From NCBI RefSeq assembly GCF_030077735.1, contig NZ_JASJEU010000025.1:69727-133726 (forward strand): DNA of 64,000 nucleotides, read 5' to 3'. This DNA is from Gordonibacter faecis. Its GTDB lineage: Bacteria; Actinomycetota; Coriobacteriia; Coriobacteriales; Eggerthellaceae. Below are positions 16,308 through 25,603 of this stretch, piece by piece. Position 1 is the stretch's first letter. Each line of letters starts with the position of its first letter. Below the pieces are notes generated by a model. That model had not been told where the DNA came from and did not search any database. It worked only from the letters and a program-made list of their open reading frames with translations. Made by a program: the position numbers and the translations under genes.

Positions 16308-18320
16308 TTACCCCTGCACGAGGGTGCCGCCGCAGCTGGAGCCGCTGCCGGCGGTGCAGGCGTAGCAGTGATTCCGGAAGCGGATGGGACGCGCCAGCGA
16401 GAGCGCGGGGTCGGCCGCGTAGTCGAAGATGGTGCGGTCGCCGCCGTCGGCGCGGCGTACGGCCAGGCCCAGCGCCTGGTTGAAGTCACAGTCGTACACA
16501 CGACCATCCCAACCCACCGACAGCTGGCGCCGGCACATCATATTCGGGCACGCCTCCTGGTTGAAGCTGTCTACCAACAGGTTCAGATACGCGTCGAACT
16601 CCCCCGTGTCCAGCAGGTGCGCGCCGTAGCGGCCGATGGGGTTGTTCGCCACCGCAAACAGGTGGTCGAATAACACGCCCAAGTCGGCGAGACGGCGATG
16701 GTACAACTCTTCGAGGGCATCCTGGTCGGGCGGCAACACGGGGTTTTGCGGATTGAACACGAGGTCGAGCACGTGCACGCCGTCGCACCCGTAGCCGCGC
16801 TCGTTGAGCTCACGGAGCATCTCAAGCGAGGGGTCAAACGTCGCAGACCCGCGCTGCTGTTCAGCCTGCGCCGCGTGCACGTTCGGAAGCGAAGCCACCA
16901 CTTCCACACCCAACTCAGCGTAGTGATCAATGAGGGGCGCGTAGACTGGGTCGCGCAGGATCACGAGATTGGTTCGCACCATCACATGAGCAACGCGCGA
17001 GGCCTGCTCAATGAACCAGGCGAAGTCAGGGTGCATCTCGGGTGCGCCACCCGTGACGTCCACGGTTTCGATATGCGGACGCGCTGCCACAGCCAGCACC
17101 GCCTCAAGCACAGAGCGATCCATCGCCTCGGTGCGACGCGGCCCCGCCTCCACGTGGCAGTGAGCGCAGGCCAAATTGCAGCGGGCAGTGACATTCACTT
17201 GGATGGTAGAGGGCTCTTCCACGGTGCGCAAGCACGCGGAGTCATCCACCATGTCCTCGAAATACACGAGCTGCGCGAGCGCAAGGTTTACATCCTCCTT
17301 GGTAGCGTACGCGCGCCGGGGCGAGACCTCGGTGCGCGCCGACGGACCGCGGCGGAAGCCGCCCAGGAGCGAATCTTCCAGATGGTCATCGGGGCCTTCT
17401 GCAATGCGCGCGCGATAGGACACCGCCGCGGGACTCGCGGCTGGCCACAGGGTATCGAACCAGTTCAGGAATGCGTCGTGGTCGTAGCGCACCGGGACGG
17501 CTTCCACGTAGAGCCCGTCGCGCTCAGCACCGAATAACGCATCGGGATGAGGTGTTGCGGCTATGCGCACGGCAAGACCGAACTGCTGCCCCGTGAAGTT
17601 CGGCAGACCCGCGGCACCGTTGTTTATCACAAGCCCGCGCGCGAGCGCGAGTGCGGCCGGCGCGCATGTGTGCGTAGTGGTAAACACGTCAACGTCGTTC
17701 TCGGTCATCCAGCGGTCAAGTTCATCCTGACGCAGGACATCCTGCAGCGATTCGCGCGAGCAGGCCCAGCCGCCGAGCAGCTGCTCGTCGCCGTGCGTGA
17801 TGGCGACCTTCTTGCCTGCCACCGTCACCGTCGCCGTGGAGGGGCGGTCGACCAGCGGCTCCTTGAGTTCGGGATGTGCGTCCACCGCCTCGGACAGCTT
17901 CTTGTGGATGCGGTTCGAGCGACTGACCGCGTCGTCACCCGTGCACTCCGGATACGCACAGCCGCAGCCCACGCCCACATCCACCTGACGGCGCAACTCA
18001 GCCTCCACGTTTCCCACAAGCGGCATGTAGCGCGCAATGCGGCGCTCGATGTTCGCGAAATTCTCGGCCGTCTTGTCGAACCAGTGCACGTCGCCATTCA
18101 GCACAACGCGCACGTTCCCCTGCTCGCTCGCCGCCAGGGCATCCACAGCGTCAAGCGCGAATGGGTTGCCGTAGAGTCCGCCCACCACGTAGAGCACGTC
18201 GCACGCTTCGGTTGGTGCGCTCGCGAACGCGTCGGGAGCCAGGCGGTAGTCCACCGGACACACACGACCCGCATCTTTGAACACCCGGCGCACCTGCCCG
18301 GGCACAGCGCATGACGACAT
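16308..18320 (-). CDS. Fusion of metallophosphoesterase-like domain and ArsS-like radical SAM enzyme
   Basis: 670-aa two-domain protein. Residues about 40-290 follow the calcineurin-like phosphoesterase pattern, but key ligands are changed: GGLYGNPFAL replaces the usual D-x-H-G-N, NGDVHWFD keeps GD, GNVEAE replaces GNHD, and AITHGDE and TTHTCAP remain. A Cys-rich insert GCGCAYPEC is present. From about 370 the radical SAM domain begins, with CNLACAHC binding [4Fe-4S] and SAM. The C-terminus (YDCDFNQALGL, HCYACTAGSGSSCGG) is the signature of the radical SAM/Cys-rich family that includes ArsS of arsenosugar synthesis. The ATG at 18320 is chosen over a TTG at 18344 because it gives the same promoter spacing as the co-regulated symporter. 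The substrate is unknown, and fusion of these domains is unusual. Confidence 0.85.
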   Translation of the reverse strand: MSSCAVPGQVRRVFKDAGRVCPVDYRLAPDAFASAPTEACDVLYVVGGLYGNPFALDAVDALAASEQGNVRVVLNGDVHWFDKTAENFANIERRIARYMPLVGNVEAELRRQVDVGVGCGCAYPECTGDDAVSRSNRIHKKLSEAVDAHPELKEPLVDRPSTATVTVAGKKVAITHGDEQLLGGWACSRESLQDVLRQDELDRWMTENDVDVFTTTHTCAPAALALARGLVINNGAAGLPNFTGQQFGLAVRIAATPHPDALFGAERDGLYVEAVPVRYDHDAFLNWFDTLWPAASPAAVSYRARIAEGPDDHLEDSLLGGFRRGPSARTEVSPRRAYATKEDVNLALAQLVYFEDMVDDSACLRTVEEPSTIQVNVTARCNLACAHCHVEAGPRRTEAMDRSVLEAVLAVAARPHIETVDVTGGAPEMHPDFAWFIEQASRVAHVMVRTNLVILRDPVYAPLIDHYAELGVEVVASLPNVHAAQAEQQRGSATFDPSLEMLRELNERGYGCDGVHVLDLVFNPQNPVLPPDQDALEELYHRRLADLGVLFDHLFAVANNPIGRYGAHLLDTGEFDAYLNLLVDSFNQEACPNMMCRRQLSVGWDGRVYDCDFNQALGLAVRRADGGDRTIFDYAADPALSLARPIRFRNHCYACTAGSGSSCGGTLVQG

Positions 18321-18352
18321 GAAAACACGTCCCTTCTCGTGCAAAATCTTTT

Positions 18353-18389
18353 TATAGGATTATATCCAATAATCGCCAAGAGCCAATAC
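18353..18389 (-). promoter_or_regulatory. Twin promoter, copy 2 (radical SAM fusion)
   Basis: On the minus strand TTGGCT (18381-18386), 16-base spacer, TATAAT (18359-18364), 39 bases to the start. The -10 lies in the short palindrome GGAT-ATA-ATCC, a possible operator shared with copy 1 at 16204-16240. Confidence 0.75.
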
Positions 18390-18391
18390 TA

Positions 18392-18473
18392 CAAGTCAGT
18401 CAGCCCGCGTCGTAAAGTACGGAATGGGGAAAACTTGTGGCGTATTAGTTAGCGCGAAGCGCGTCACACTTTT
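18392..18473 (+). repeat. Dispersed intergenic repeat, copy b
   Basis: Longest-form copy: AAGTCAGTCAGCCCGCGTCG, then GTGGCGTATTAG and TAGCGCGAAGCGCGTCACAC with TTTTG. The same blocks occur at 46705-46787 (inverted) and 46952-47068. Confidence 0.75.
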
Positions 18474-18537
18474 GTGGAGCGGGAGTGCGGCAAGGGTAGA
18501 ACCCTTGCCCTACGGGGTACCTGTGAAGGGAATTCCG

Positions 18538-19560
18538 CTAGGCGAGTTTTGAGGCATCCACGGCAACGAGGTGGCCGTGCTCGTCTTCGAAAACGCAGAG
18601 GCTACCGTCGCGACTTTCGTAGAGGTTGCGGAAGCGCGAGAATCGCTCAGGTACGGACGGAACATCGGTGGGCTGTTCAGGCTCCGGCGCAGCGCAGGGA
18701 ACCTCCTGCTGCTCAGGAACTGGCGCAACAGGCTCAGAAACAGGGGTTTCGGCGGGAACAACCTCGTTTATGGCTGGGTCAGCAGCGGGAGAAGCTACCA
18801 CCACAGGCAGGGGTGCTGTATCATCAGGATCTATCATGGGCGGCGTCGACACGGGTGTCGGCTCAGGTTCAGGAGCAGGTTCGGATGCTGTCGCAGGCTC
18901 CGGCACAACCACCATCTCCGGCTCGGCCACAGGCTCTGTAACTGGCACTGTCTCTTGCTCCGAAGCAACCACAGCCACCTCAGCAGCCACCACTTCCGGC
19001 TCAGCCAACTCCCCCATCGTCGCTTCCGCAGGCTTCTCCTGCAAGTTGGGTAGCGGCGGCAGCACGCACGGCAGGTCAGTCATCGAGCGCAACACCACTC
19101 CCGCAGTAGGCCCTTGCGGGTCGAACGTCTCTTCCTCAACATCCGCGCTCACCTCGCGCGGCGCAGGTACGTTCGCCGTCACAGGCGCGTTCGCCGGCGC
19201 AGCAGTCTCCACCGGCGCAGCAACCACATACGCAACAGACCCACTGGCCGCCACCTCGGTGGGCGTGGGGTTTTCAGCAGCCGCTTCAGCCAAGCCGCCT
19301 TCAAGCACCTCAATACCCGAGGCCATCACCAGGTTCTCTGACGCAGGGGCAACACCCAGGCGATTCGCCAGCGAGATGTTCGACTGCGCGATGGAAACCA
19401 GCTCCGTGCCCAAGTCGGACGCGTCGCCGCGGCCCGTTTGCAGAAGCTTCCCAATGTCAAGTACGCGCGACCACGAGAGGGCATCCAGGTCCTCTTTGAG
19501 CGATGCCACCTTATCAGCCTCGCGCGCGATGCGCTTCTCCGGGCTGTTTCCGAACACCAT
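18538..19560 (-). CDS. Low-complexity Pro/Glu/Val/Ala-rich hypothetical protein
   Basis: 340-aa protein with an ordered helical N-terminus (about 1-80: MVFGNSPEKRIAREADKVASLKEDLDAL) and a short C-terminal domain (about 305-340: RFSRFRNLYESRDGSLCVFEDEHGHLVAVD). They are joined by some 220 residues of acidic, Pro-rich, EPxPEP-like linker. There is no signal peptide or membrane span, so it is probably cytoplasmic. It is encoded directly downstream of truA on the same strand. The codon bias fits the host. The tail resembles a small beta-hairpin module; I do not recognise a family. Confidence 0.7.
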   Translation of the reverse strand: MVFGNSPEKRIAREADKVASLKEDLDALSWSRVLDIGKLLQTGRGDASDLGTELVSIAQSNISLANRLGVAPASENLVMASGIEVLEGGLAEAAAENPTPTEVAASGSVAYVVAAPVETAAPANAPVTANVPAPREVSADVEEETFDPQGPTAGVVLRSMTDLPCVLPPLPNLQEKPAEATMGELAEPEVVAAEVAVVASEQETVPVTEPVAEPEMVVVPEPATASEPAPEPEPTPVSTPPMIDPDDTAPLPVVVASPAADPAINEVVPAETPVSEPVAPVPEQQEVPCAAPEPEQPTDVPSVPERFSRFRNLYESRDGSLCVFEDEHGHLVAVDASKLA

Positions 19561-19618
19561 GAAGCCTCTCCCTCTGCTGCGGGTATCTAAAATGCGACAC
19601 CCCAGTATACCAGGCCCA

Positions 19619-20446
19619 TCAGTAGATTACGCGCCAAAACACCAGTCCCTGGGCGGGTGCGTTTTCTCCTGCCGCCTGGCGGTCGCGGGCCTCAAGCACC
19701 TCAGCCACCCAGCCCGGCTTGCGCTGGCCCTTCCCCACCATGACGAGCGTGCCCACCATCGTGCGCACCATGGAGTGCAAAAACGCATTGCCCACCACCT
19801 TGATGGCCATGATATTTTCGCCCATCACCGTCTCGGGGTGAAATGATATCTCACGCACGTTGCGATTCGTGGGCTTACCTTCCGCAGAGGCCGCCATACA
19901 AAAACTTTTGAAATCATGCTCGCCCAGCAGGTGGCGCGAGGCCTCTTCCATGGCCGTCACGTCCAGACCGCCGGGGATGAACCAGGAGAAGTCCTTCATG
20001 AAGATGGGACTCGTGCTGTCCACACACAGGTGGTAGTGGTACTCACGCGCCTGAGCGTCGAAGCGCGCCGAGAAGCCGAGCTTTTTTGGCTCCACCTCGC
20101 GCACGGTAATGCCGTCGTGCGTGAGCGCGTTGAGGGAGCGCCGCAGGCTGGGCAGCGACCGACCGGCAATATCGACGTCGTCCACGTCGAAGCTCACCAC
20201 CTGGCCGAGCGCGTGCACGCCGGCGTCGGTGCGGCCGGCGCACGTGGTTTCCACGTCGCGCTTGAACAGCAGGCGCAGGGCGTCTTCCAAATCGCCCTGC
20301 ACGGTAAGTTGGCCCGGTTGGCGCGCAAAACCGCTGAACGGAGCGCCGTTGTACGAGACCGTCAGCGCAAGCGTGTGGTTGCGCTGACCTTCCGCCGAAG
20401 CGGCGGGGGTATGTGAAATGGTTTCTGTATTCATAGCCGCCATCAT
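19619..20446 (-). CDS. truA: tRNA pseudouridine(38-40) synthase
   Basis: Isomerises U38-U40 in the tRNA anticodon arm. The catalytic Asp lies in CAGRTDAGVHALGQV (about residues 70-84). Other family landmarks are LTVSYNGAPFSGFARQPG near the N-terminus, FSARFDAQAREYHYHL, and the C-terminal NAFLHSMVRTMVGTLVMVGKG. An internal ATG at 20434 is an alternative start that would drop four residues. It lies just downstream of dnaE on the same strand, separated by a GC-rich hairpin. Confidence 0.96.
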   Translation of the reverse strand: MMAAMNTETISHTPAASAEGQRNHTLALTVSYNGAPFSGFARQPGQLTVQGDLEDALRLLFKRDVETTCAGRTDAGVHALGQVVSFDVDDVDIAGRSLPSLRRSLNALTHDGITVREVEPKKLGFSARFDAQAREYHYHLCVDSTSPIFMKDFSWFIPGGLDVTAMEEASRHLLGEHDFKSFCMAASAEGKPTNRNVREISFHPETVMGENIMAIKVVGNAFLHSMVRTMVGTLVMVGKGQRKPGWVAEVLEARDRQAAGENAPAQGLVFWRVIY

Positions 20447-20455
20447 AAACGAACC

Positions 20456-20479
20456 GGGCCCGACCGCAAGGCCGGGCCC
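20456..20479 (-). terminator. Hairpin between dnaE and truA
   Basis: 7-bp GC-only arms (20456-20462 with 20473-20479). On the minus strand only a weak T-containing tail follows (GGTTCGTTT), so it is a possible partial terminator after dnaE. Confidence 0.5.
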
Positions 20480-20535
20480 TCATGCGCTTGCCAAATTGTT
20501 TACTTGCAAAACCGCCCCGTGCGAGTAGGGCTGCC

Positions 20536-23500
20536 CTACGACGCCTTCCAGATGGGAGCGCCGAACAAATCTTGAATCTCGGCCAACATCACCGCGCTGC
20601 GCGCGTCCACGGAAACAGGCAGTTCAGCGCGGAACTTGCGACCGTCGCTCTGGCTCACGAACAGCACCACGCCGTCGCGTCCCGGATAGGAGCGCAAAAT
20701 GCGGTTGAGGCGCTGCGAGGTGTTCTGGTTGAAGTCGGCCGACGACACCTTCAGCTCCAGGTGTGAGGGGCGCGCATCGGCCTCGGAGAGTTCGATGGCC
20801 TCCACCTCGAACGCCATAATCTGGTTGCCGCGGTCGTTGTGCTCGAACTTGCCCTTCACCTTTACGATGGCATCCTCTTGGATGGCCTCGGCATTCTCGT
20901 CATACTTGAAGCAGATGCACTCGACGTGTCCGGTGGTGTCCTCCAGGGTGAACGTGGCCATCTTGGTGCCGCGCTTCGTGAGCTTCGTCACCACGCCGGA
21001 AATCATACCCACAAACACGGCGGATTTGATCTCCTTGGTGCGCTCGGCCAAGTCGCCCAGCTGGTATTTCGTCATGCGCGAGATGGTGCCCTCATACGGG
21101 CGCAGCGGGTGGTCCGAGACGTAGATCTTCATGATCTCCTTCTCGTAAGACAACAGCTGGCGCTTGGGCCATTCCACGCCGTCGGGCTCGGGCACTTCCT
21201 CGTCGAAGCCGGAATCCGGGTCATCGCCGAACAGGTCGAACATGGACACCTGCCCGCGGTCGCGGTCCTTTTGGCGCTTCGATGCGCTTTCCAGCAGCAG
21301 CGTTTCGTCCACGAAGTACATAAGCTGCTTGCGCGTGTAGCCGGTTGAGTCGAACGCCCCGCCCTTGATGAGCGCTTCAAGCGTCTTGCGGTTGTAGCAC
21401 TTCGAATCGAGACGGCTCACAAAGTCGTGCAGCGACGTGAACGGGCCGTTCGCCTCGCGCTCGGCAATAATTTCATCCGCAACGTTTTTACCCACGCCGC
21501 GCACACCCACCAGGCCGAAGCGAATGCCCTCGTCAACCGGCGTGAATTCCGCATTCGACGAGTTGATGTCCGGCGGCAGCACCGGCGTGCCGTTGTGGTT
21601 GCAGCTGGCAATGTAGCGAATGAGGCGGTCGGTGTTGCCCATGTAGCTGGACAGCACAGCGGCCATGAAGTCGTTCGGATAGTGCGCCTTCAAATACGCC
21701 GTACGCATAACCAGAATGGCGTACGCGGCCGAGTGCGATTTGTTGAACGCGTACTTAGCGAACTTCTCAGCGTCGTCCCAGATCTGCTTTGCAATTTCCA
21801 GCGAATAGCCGTTCTCCACCGCGCCCGTGTTCCAGTCTTCCTGCAACCCACGCATGACGTCGAGTTTTTTCTTACCCATGGCCTTGCGCAGCTTGTCGGC
21901 CTTGCCCGCCGAGAAACCGCTCATGGCCATAGATATCTGCATGATCTGCTCTTGGTAGACCATGGTGCCGTACGTTTCCTCCAAGATGGGGCGAAGGCGC
22001 TCGTCGTAGTAGTGGATGGAGGTTTTGCCGCTGGCCACTTTTACGTAGTCGTCCACCATGCCGGACTCCAGGGGGCCCGGGCGGTTCAGCGCGATGGAAG
22101 CCACGATGTCGGAGAAGCGGCGCGGGGGAAGGCGGGCGAACAGGCTCACGTACAGCGCGCCCTCCACCTGGAACAGGCCGTCCATGTTGCCGGAGCGCAT
22201 GAGTTCGAAGGCACCCTCGTCGTCGATGGGAATTTCCTCGGGGATAACCTTCGTGCCGTAGCGCGCCTCAATGTTGCGACACGCGCGCGACAGCACACCC
22301 AGCGTACGTAGACCGAGGAAGTCCATTTTCAGCAGGCCCAACTCCGGCGTGTAGTGGCCATCGTACTGCGTGATGATGCCGCCGCCCTTGGTGTCGCGCT
22401 TCATGGGCACGTGGTCGCTCATGGGGTCGCGGCAGATGATGGTGGCGCATGCGTGCACGCCCTCGCCGCGCACGTGACCTTCGATGGACTTCGCGGCGTC
22501 GATGACAGCCTTCACGTCCTCTTCGGTTTCGTAAGCCTTCTTGAGGTCGGGGTTCGTGTCGAGCGCCTTGTCAATGGTGATGCCCAACTCATCACCAATC
22601 ATCTTCGTAATTTTGTCACCCGTGCTGTAGGGGTAGTCCAGCACACGCGCGGCGTCGCGCACGGCGTTTTTCGCCTGGAGCTTGCCGAAGGTGATAACGC
22701 CTGATACGTGGTCTTCGCCGTACACTTCTTTAATGTGTTCGATAACTTCTTGGCGGCGTTCATCCTCGAAGTCGACGTCGATATCGGGCATCTCCACGCG
22801 CTCGGGCGACAGGAAGCGCTCGAACAGCAGGCCGTTGGACAGCGGGTCAAGGTCGGTAATGCCCATGGCGTACGCCACGATAGCGCCTGCGGCCGAACCA
22901 CGGCCCGGGCCAACACCAATGCCCTGGCTACGCGCCCATTCGATGTATTCCTGCACGATGAGGAAGTAGGCCGGGAAGCCCTGCTGGATGATGACGCTCA
23001 TCTCGTATTCGGCGCGCTCTTGCGCGTCCTGCGGCACTGGGTCGCCATAGCGCTTGACCAGGCCTTCCTGTACGCGCTTGCGGAAGTAGCTCTCCTCGGT
23101 TTCGCCCTCGGGCAAGGGGAAACGCGGCAAGATGGAGTCGCGCTCCAGCACCACGTTCACCTTTTCGGCCACTTCCACCGTGGTGTCGCACGCCTCCGGG
23201 AAGTCGCGCATAGCCTCGCGCATTTCCTCTTCGGTCTTCATGTAGAACTGGTCGTTCTCAAAGCGCATGCGGTTGGCATCGTTCATAGCCGAGCCCGTGC
23301 CGATGCACAGCATGATGTCCTGGGCGCGTGCGTCCTCGCGCGTGAGGTAGTGGAAGTCGTTCGTGGCGATGGTCTTGAGGCCCGCCGCACGCGCAACGTC
23401 GGTCAGCTGGTGGTTGAGTTCGTTTTGCGTGAGGCCGCCGTCGGTACGGATGCCCTGGTTTTGCAGCTCGATGTAGAAGTCGCCCGGCTCAAAGCAGCTG

Positions 23501-23997
23501 GCGAACTTTTTTGCCCAGGCCACGGCGTCGTCAAACTGGCGGTTATCCAGCAGCTTCGGGATGATGCCCGCGATACAGGCCGACGAGCCAATGATGCCCT
23601 TGCCATACTTTTCCAGCATGGAGAACGTCGTGCGCGGCTTGTAGTAGAAGTTGTCGACGTGCGACTCGCTGACGAGGCGCAACAGGTTGTGATACCCCTC
23701 GTTGGTTTTCGCCAGCAGCAGCAGGTGATAGAGCTTCGGCTTGCCATCGCGCTTGAGTTCCTCGTCGGTGGTGAAGTACACCTCGCAGCCGTAGATGGGC
23801 TTCACGCGCTTGCCCGTTTCCTTCTCCACGGCGTCGCACGCGTCGCAAAGCTCCGGCACGCCCGACATCACGCCGTGGTCAGAGATGGCGACCGCTGGCA
23901 TGCCCAGGTCAGCCGCGCGTCGCACCATGTCTTTGACGTGCGTTGCCCCGTCGAGCAGGGAATATTCGGTATGGTTATGCAAATGGACGAATGCCAT
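20536..23997 (-). CDS. dnaE: DNA polymerase III subunit alpha
   Basis: Main replicative polymerase, 1153 aa, normal for bacterial DnaE. The N-terminal PHP domain starts with FVHLHNHTEYSLLDGA. The polymerase core includes the catalytic motif MPDIDVDFEDERR (about residues 401-413) with GPGRGSAAGAIVAYA before it. Further on are the fingers (LNRPGPLESGMVDDYVKVASG), the helix-hairpin-helix region (VRGVGKNVADEII), and the OB-fold/C-terminal part (AVFVGMISGVVTKLTKRGTKMATFTLED). The ATG at 23997 has GAGG about 8 bases upstream. A perfect 12-base palindrome (24070-24081) lies in its upstream region. Confidence 0.98.
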   Translation of the reverse strand: MAFVHLHNHTEYSLLDGATHVKDMVRRAADLGMPAVAISDHGVMSGVPELCDACDAVEKETGKRVKPIYGCEVYFTTDEELKRDGKPKLYHLLLLAKTNEGYHNLLRLVSESHVDNFYYKPRTTFSMLEKYGKGIIGSSACIAGIIPKLLDNRQFDDAVAWAKKFASCFEPGDFYIELQNQGIRTDGGLTQNELNHQLTDVARAAGLKTIATNDFHYLTREDARAQDIMLCIGTGSAMNDANRMRFENDQFYMKTEEEMREAMRDFPEACDTTVEVAEKVNVVLERDSILPRFPLPEGETEESYFRKRVQEGLVKRYGDPVPQDAQERAEYEMSVIIQQGFPAYFLIVQEYIEWARSQGIGVGPGRGSAAGAIVAYAMGITDLDPLSNGLLFERFLSPERVEMPDIDVDFEDERRQEVIEHIKEVYGEDHVSGVITFGKLQAKNAVRDAARVLDYPYSTGDKITKMIGDELGITIDKALDTNPDLKKAYETEEDVKAVIDAAKSIEGHVRGEGVHACATIICRDPMSDHVPMKRDTKGGGIITQYDGHYTPELGLLKMDFLGLRTLGVLSRACRNIEARYGTKVIPEEIPIDDEGAFELMRSGNMDGLFQVEGALYVSLFARLPPRRFSDIVASIALNRPGPLESGMVDDYVKVASGKTSIHYYDERLRPILEETYGTMVYQEQIMQISMAMSGFSAGKADKLRKAMGKKKLDVMRGLQEDWNTGAVENGYSLEIAKQIWDDAEKFAKYAFNKSHSAAYAILVMRTAYLKAHYPNDFMAAVLSSYMGNTDRLIRYIASCNHNGTPVLPPDINSSNAEFTPVDEGIRFGLVGVRGVGKNVADEIIAEREANGPFTSLHDFVSRLDSKCYNRKTLEALIKGGAFDSTGYTRKQLMYFVDETLLLESASKRQKDRDRGQVSMFDLFGDDPDSGFDEEVPEPDGVEWPKRQLLSYEKEIMKIYVSDHPLRPYEGTISRMTKYQLGDLAERTKEIKSAVFVGMISGVVTKLTKRGTKMATFTLEDTTGHVECICFKYDENAEAIQEDAIVKVKGKFEHNDRGNQIMAFEVEAIELSEADARPSHLELKVSSADFNQNTSQRLNRILRSYPGRDGVVLFVSQSDGRKFRAELPVSVDARSAVMLAEIQDLFGAPIWKAS

Positions 23998-24069
23998 ATC
24001 TTGTGCCTCGAATCAGTTGTAGATGCGCTCGCTTGTGTCGTTGCCATCATACCAGCAACCGCGGCAGCG

Positions 24070-24081
24070 TTGTTCGAACAA
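24070..24081. promoter_or_regulatory. Palindrome TTGTTCGAACAA upstream of dnaE
   Basis: Perfect 12-base dyad about 75 bases before the dnaE start. It could be an operator, but no regulator can be assigned and the core differs from the LexA box seen at dinB. Confidence 0.3.
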
Positions 24082-24193
24082 ATGATGGTTTTCGAAAGGA
24101 GGTTGCGGCGCGGGGTGTGGGCGCGCGGCGACAGCGCCCCGCGGGCGTGCGGCGCGGGGTGCACGGCACGCCCACACGCCCGGGGCGCACGCG

Positions 24194-25597
24194 TTATGCC
24201 GCGATTTCGAACCCTTCCGCGTCCAGTTCCGGCGCGCCCTCGGCGCGGCGGCGCTCCACCAGGCGACGCGCGGCGGGGATGGACGCAAGCAGCGCCACAC
24301 CCATGACCACGCTGGCCACAATCACCATGATCCACACCGGCGCGAACGACAGAAATGCGTCGAACATCACGCCCGACAGCACCGCGCCCACCGCGGCTCC
24401 CAGCAGTTCAAACGCTGTCACGATACCCGTCATGGTGCCGAGGTCTTTCTTCCCGTACTCCTTCACCACCATGATGGGCGGCGCCACCGTGCCCATGCAC
24501 GTGGCGAATCCGAAGAAAAGGCAGGCCAGAATGGGGCCCCAGTCGGTGGTCGGGAACAGCAACATGACGCCAGCCAGCGCCGACGTGATAGTGCCAAGGA
24601 TGGTGCCCGTGCGCATACCCCAACGGTCATAGATAGCCCCGAGCGCCACCTTCGCCACGATGACCACGGCCAGGTAGAACGACCACACGCTGCCGGCCCA
24701 GAGGGTGGAGTGTCCACCCGTGACCACCTCGGTGCCACCCACGGTGACACTGGTCATGTTGGCAATAGAGTTCGTGATGATGCAGCCGTTCGTGATGCCC
24801 ATGGCCACAAACCCCACAACGAGCAGCCAAAACGCGACGCTTTTGCGCAGGGTTTTCCACCCCACCGATACGGTGACGGGCTTGTCGGGCGAACGATCGG
24901 CCTTCGTCTACTCCTCTTGGCCTGCGCCGTAAGGCAGAAGCCCGCGGTCGCTCGGGCGCGTGCTGAACGTGGCCAGCACCAGCGGAAGCGCCGCCACGAG
25001 GCACACCACTGCCAGCAGCAGAAACGCCGCGCGCCAGCCGGACGCTTCAATCATGGCGCTGGTGGCGGGCGAAAGCAGCACGCCGCCAATGCCCGAACCC
25101 GACAGCGCAATGGATACCGCCAGCCCGCGCTTGAGCGTGAACCAGTTCGAAATGACCACCGACACCAAAAGGCGCGTGCCGGCCACCACCACCATGCCGG
25201 CCACCACGCACAGCAGATACAGCTGCCACACGGCCGTGATAAACGAGAGCCCCACCAGCACAATTGAGCTGGTGAGCACCGTCACCGTGCCCAGCACGCG
25301 CGCCGAGCATTTGTCGGTAAGCCGCCCGATGACGAGCGATGCGAACACCGCCACCACCGTGGTGATGGACACGCCCGTGTTGAACTGCCCCACCGTAAGC
25401 CCCAGGTCGCGCACGATGTGCGTCTGGAAGAGCGGAATGCAGTTCACAAACACCGTGTAGCAGGTGGCCATGATGAGCAGGCCGCCTGCCACTATCCACC
25501 AGCCGAAGAAGAACTTGCCGTGCGGCGCGCCTGTGTTTGCGCCCGCGGTCGCGCCGGTGCTTGCACTCGCAGTGGCGGGTGCTTTCGTGTCAGCCAT
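24194..25597 (-). pseudogene. MFS transporter (oxalate/formate antiporter-like) split by in-frame TAG
   Basis: One 467-codon reading frame interrupted by a single amber codon at 24908-24910. The N-terminal 229 residues hold helices 1-6, with FFFGWWIVAGGLL and the loop 2-3 motif GRLTDKCSARVLG. After the stop the same frame runs without break through TKADRSPDKPVTVS into helices 7-12 (WKTLRKSVAFWLLVVGF, AIYDRWGMRTG). The stop lies in the central cytoplasmic loop. The second half could restart only at a GTG (24865) with no ribosome site. A nonsense pseudogene is the simplest reading; a split two-chain transporter or an assembly error are alternatives. Neighbours are dnaE and an M20 peptidase. Confidence 0.8.
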
Positions 25598-25603
25598 GGT
25601 GTC

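Noticed and set aside
24070..24081. Second LexA box upstream of dnaE
   Set aside because: TTGTTCGAACAA has a GTTCGAAC core, not the GAACnnnnGTTC seen at dinB, so it was kept only as an unassigned palindrome.
24908..24910. MFS TAG read as pyrrolysine
   Set aside because: No pyl genes or methylamine context are seen, and the position is a variable loop. A nonsense mutation is simpler.
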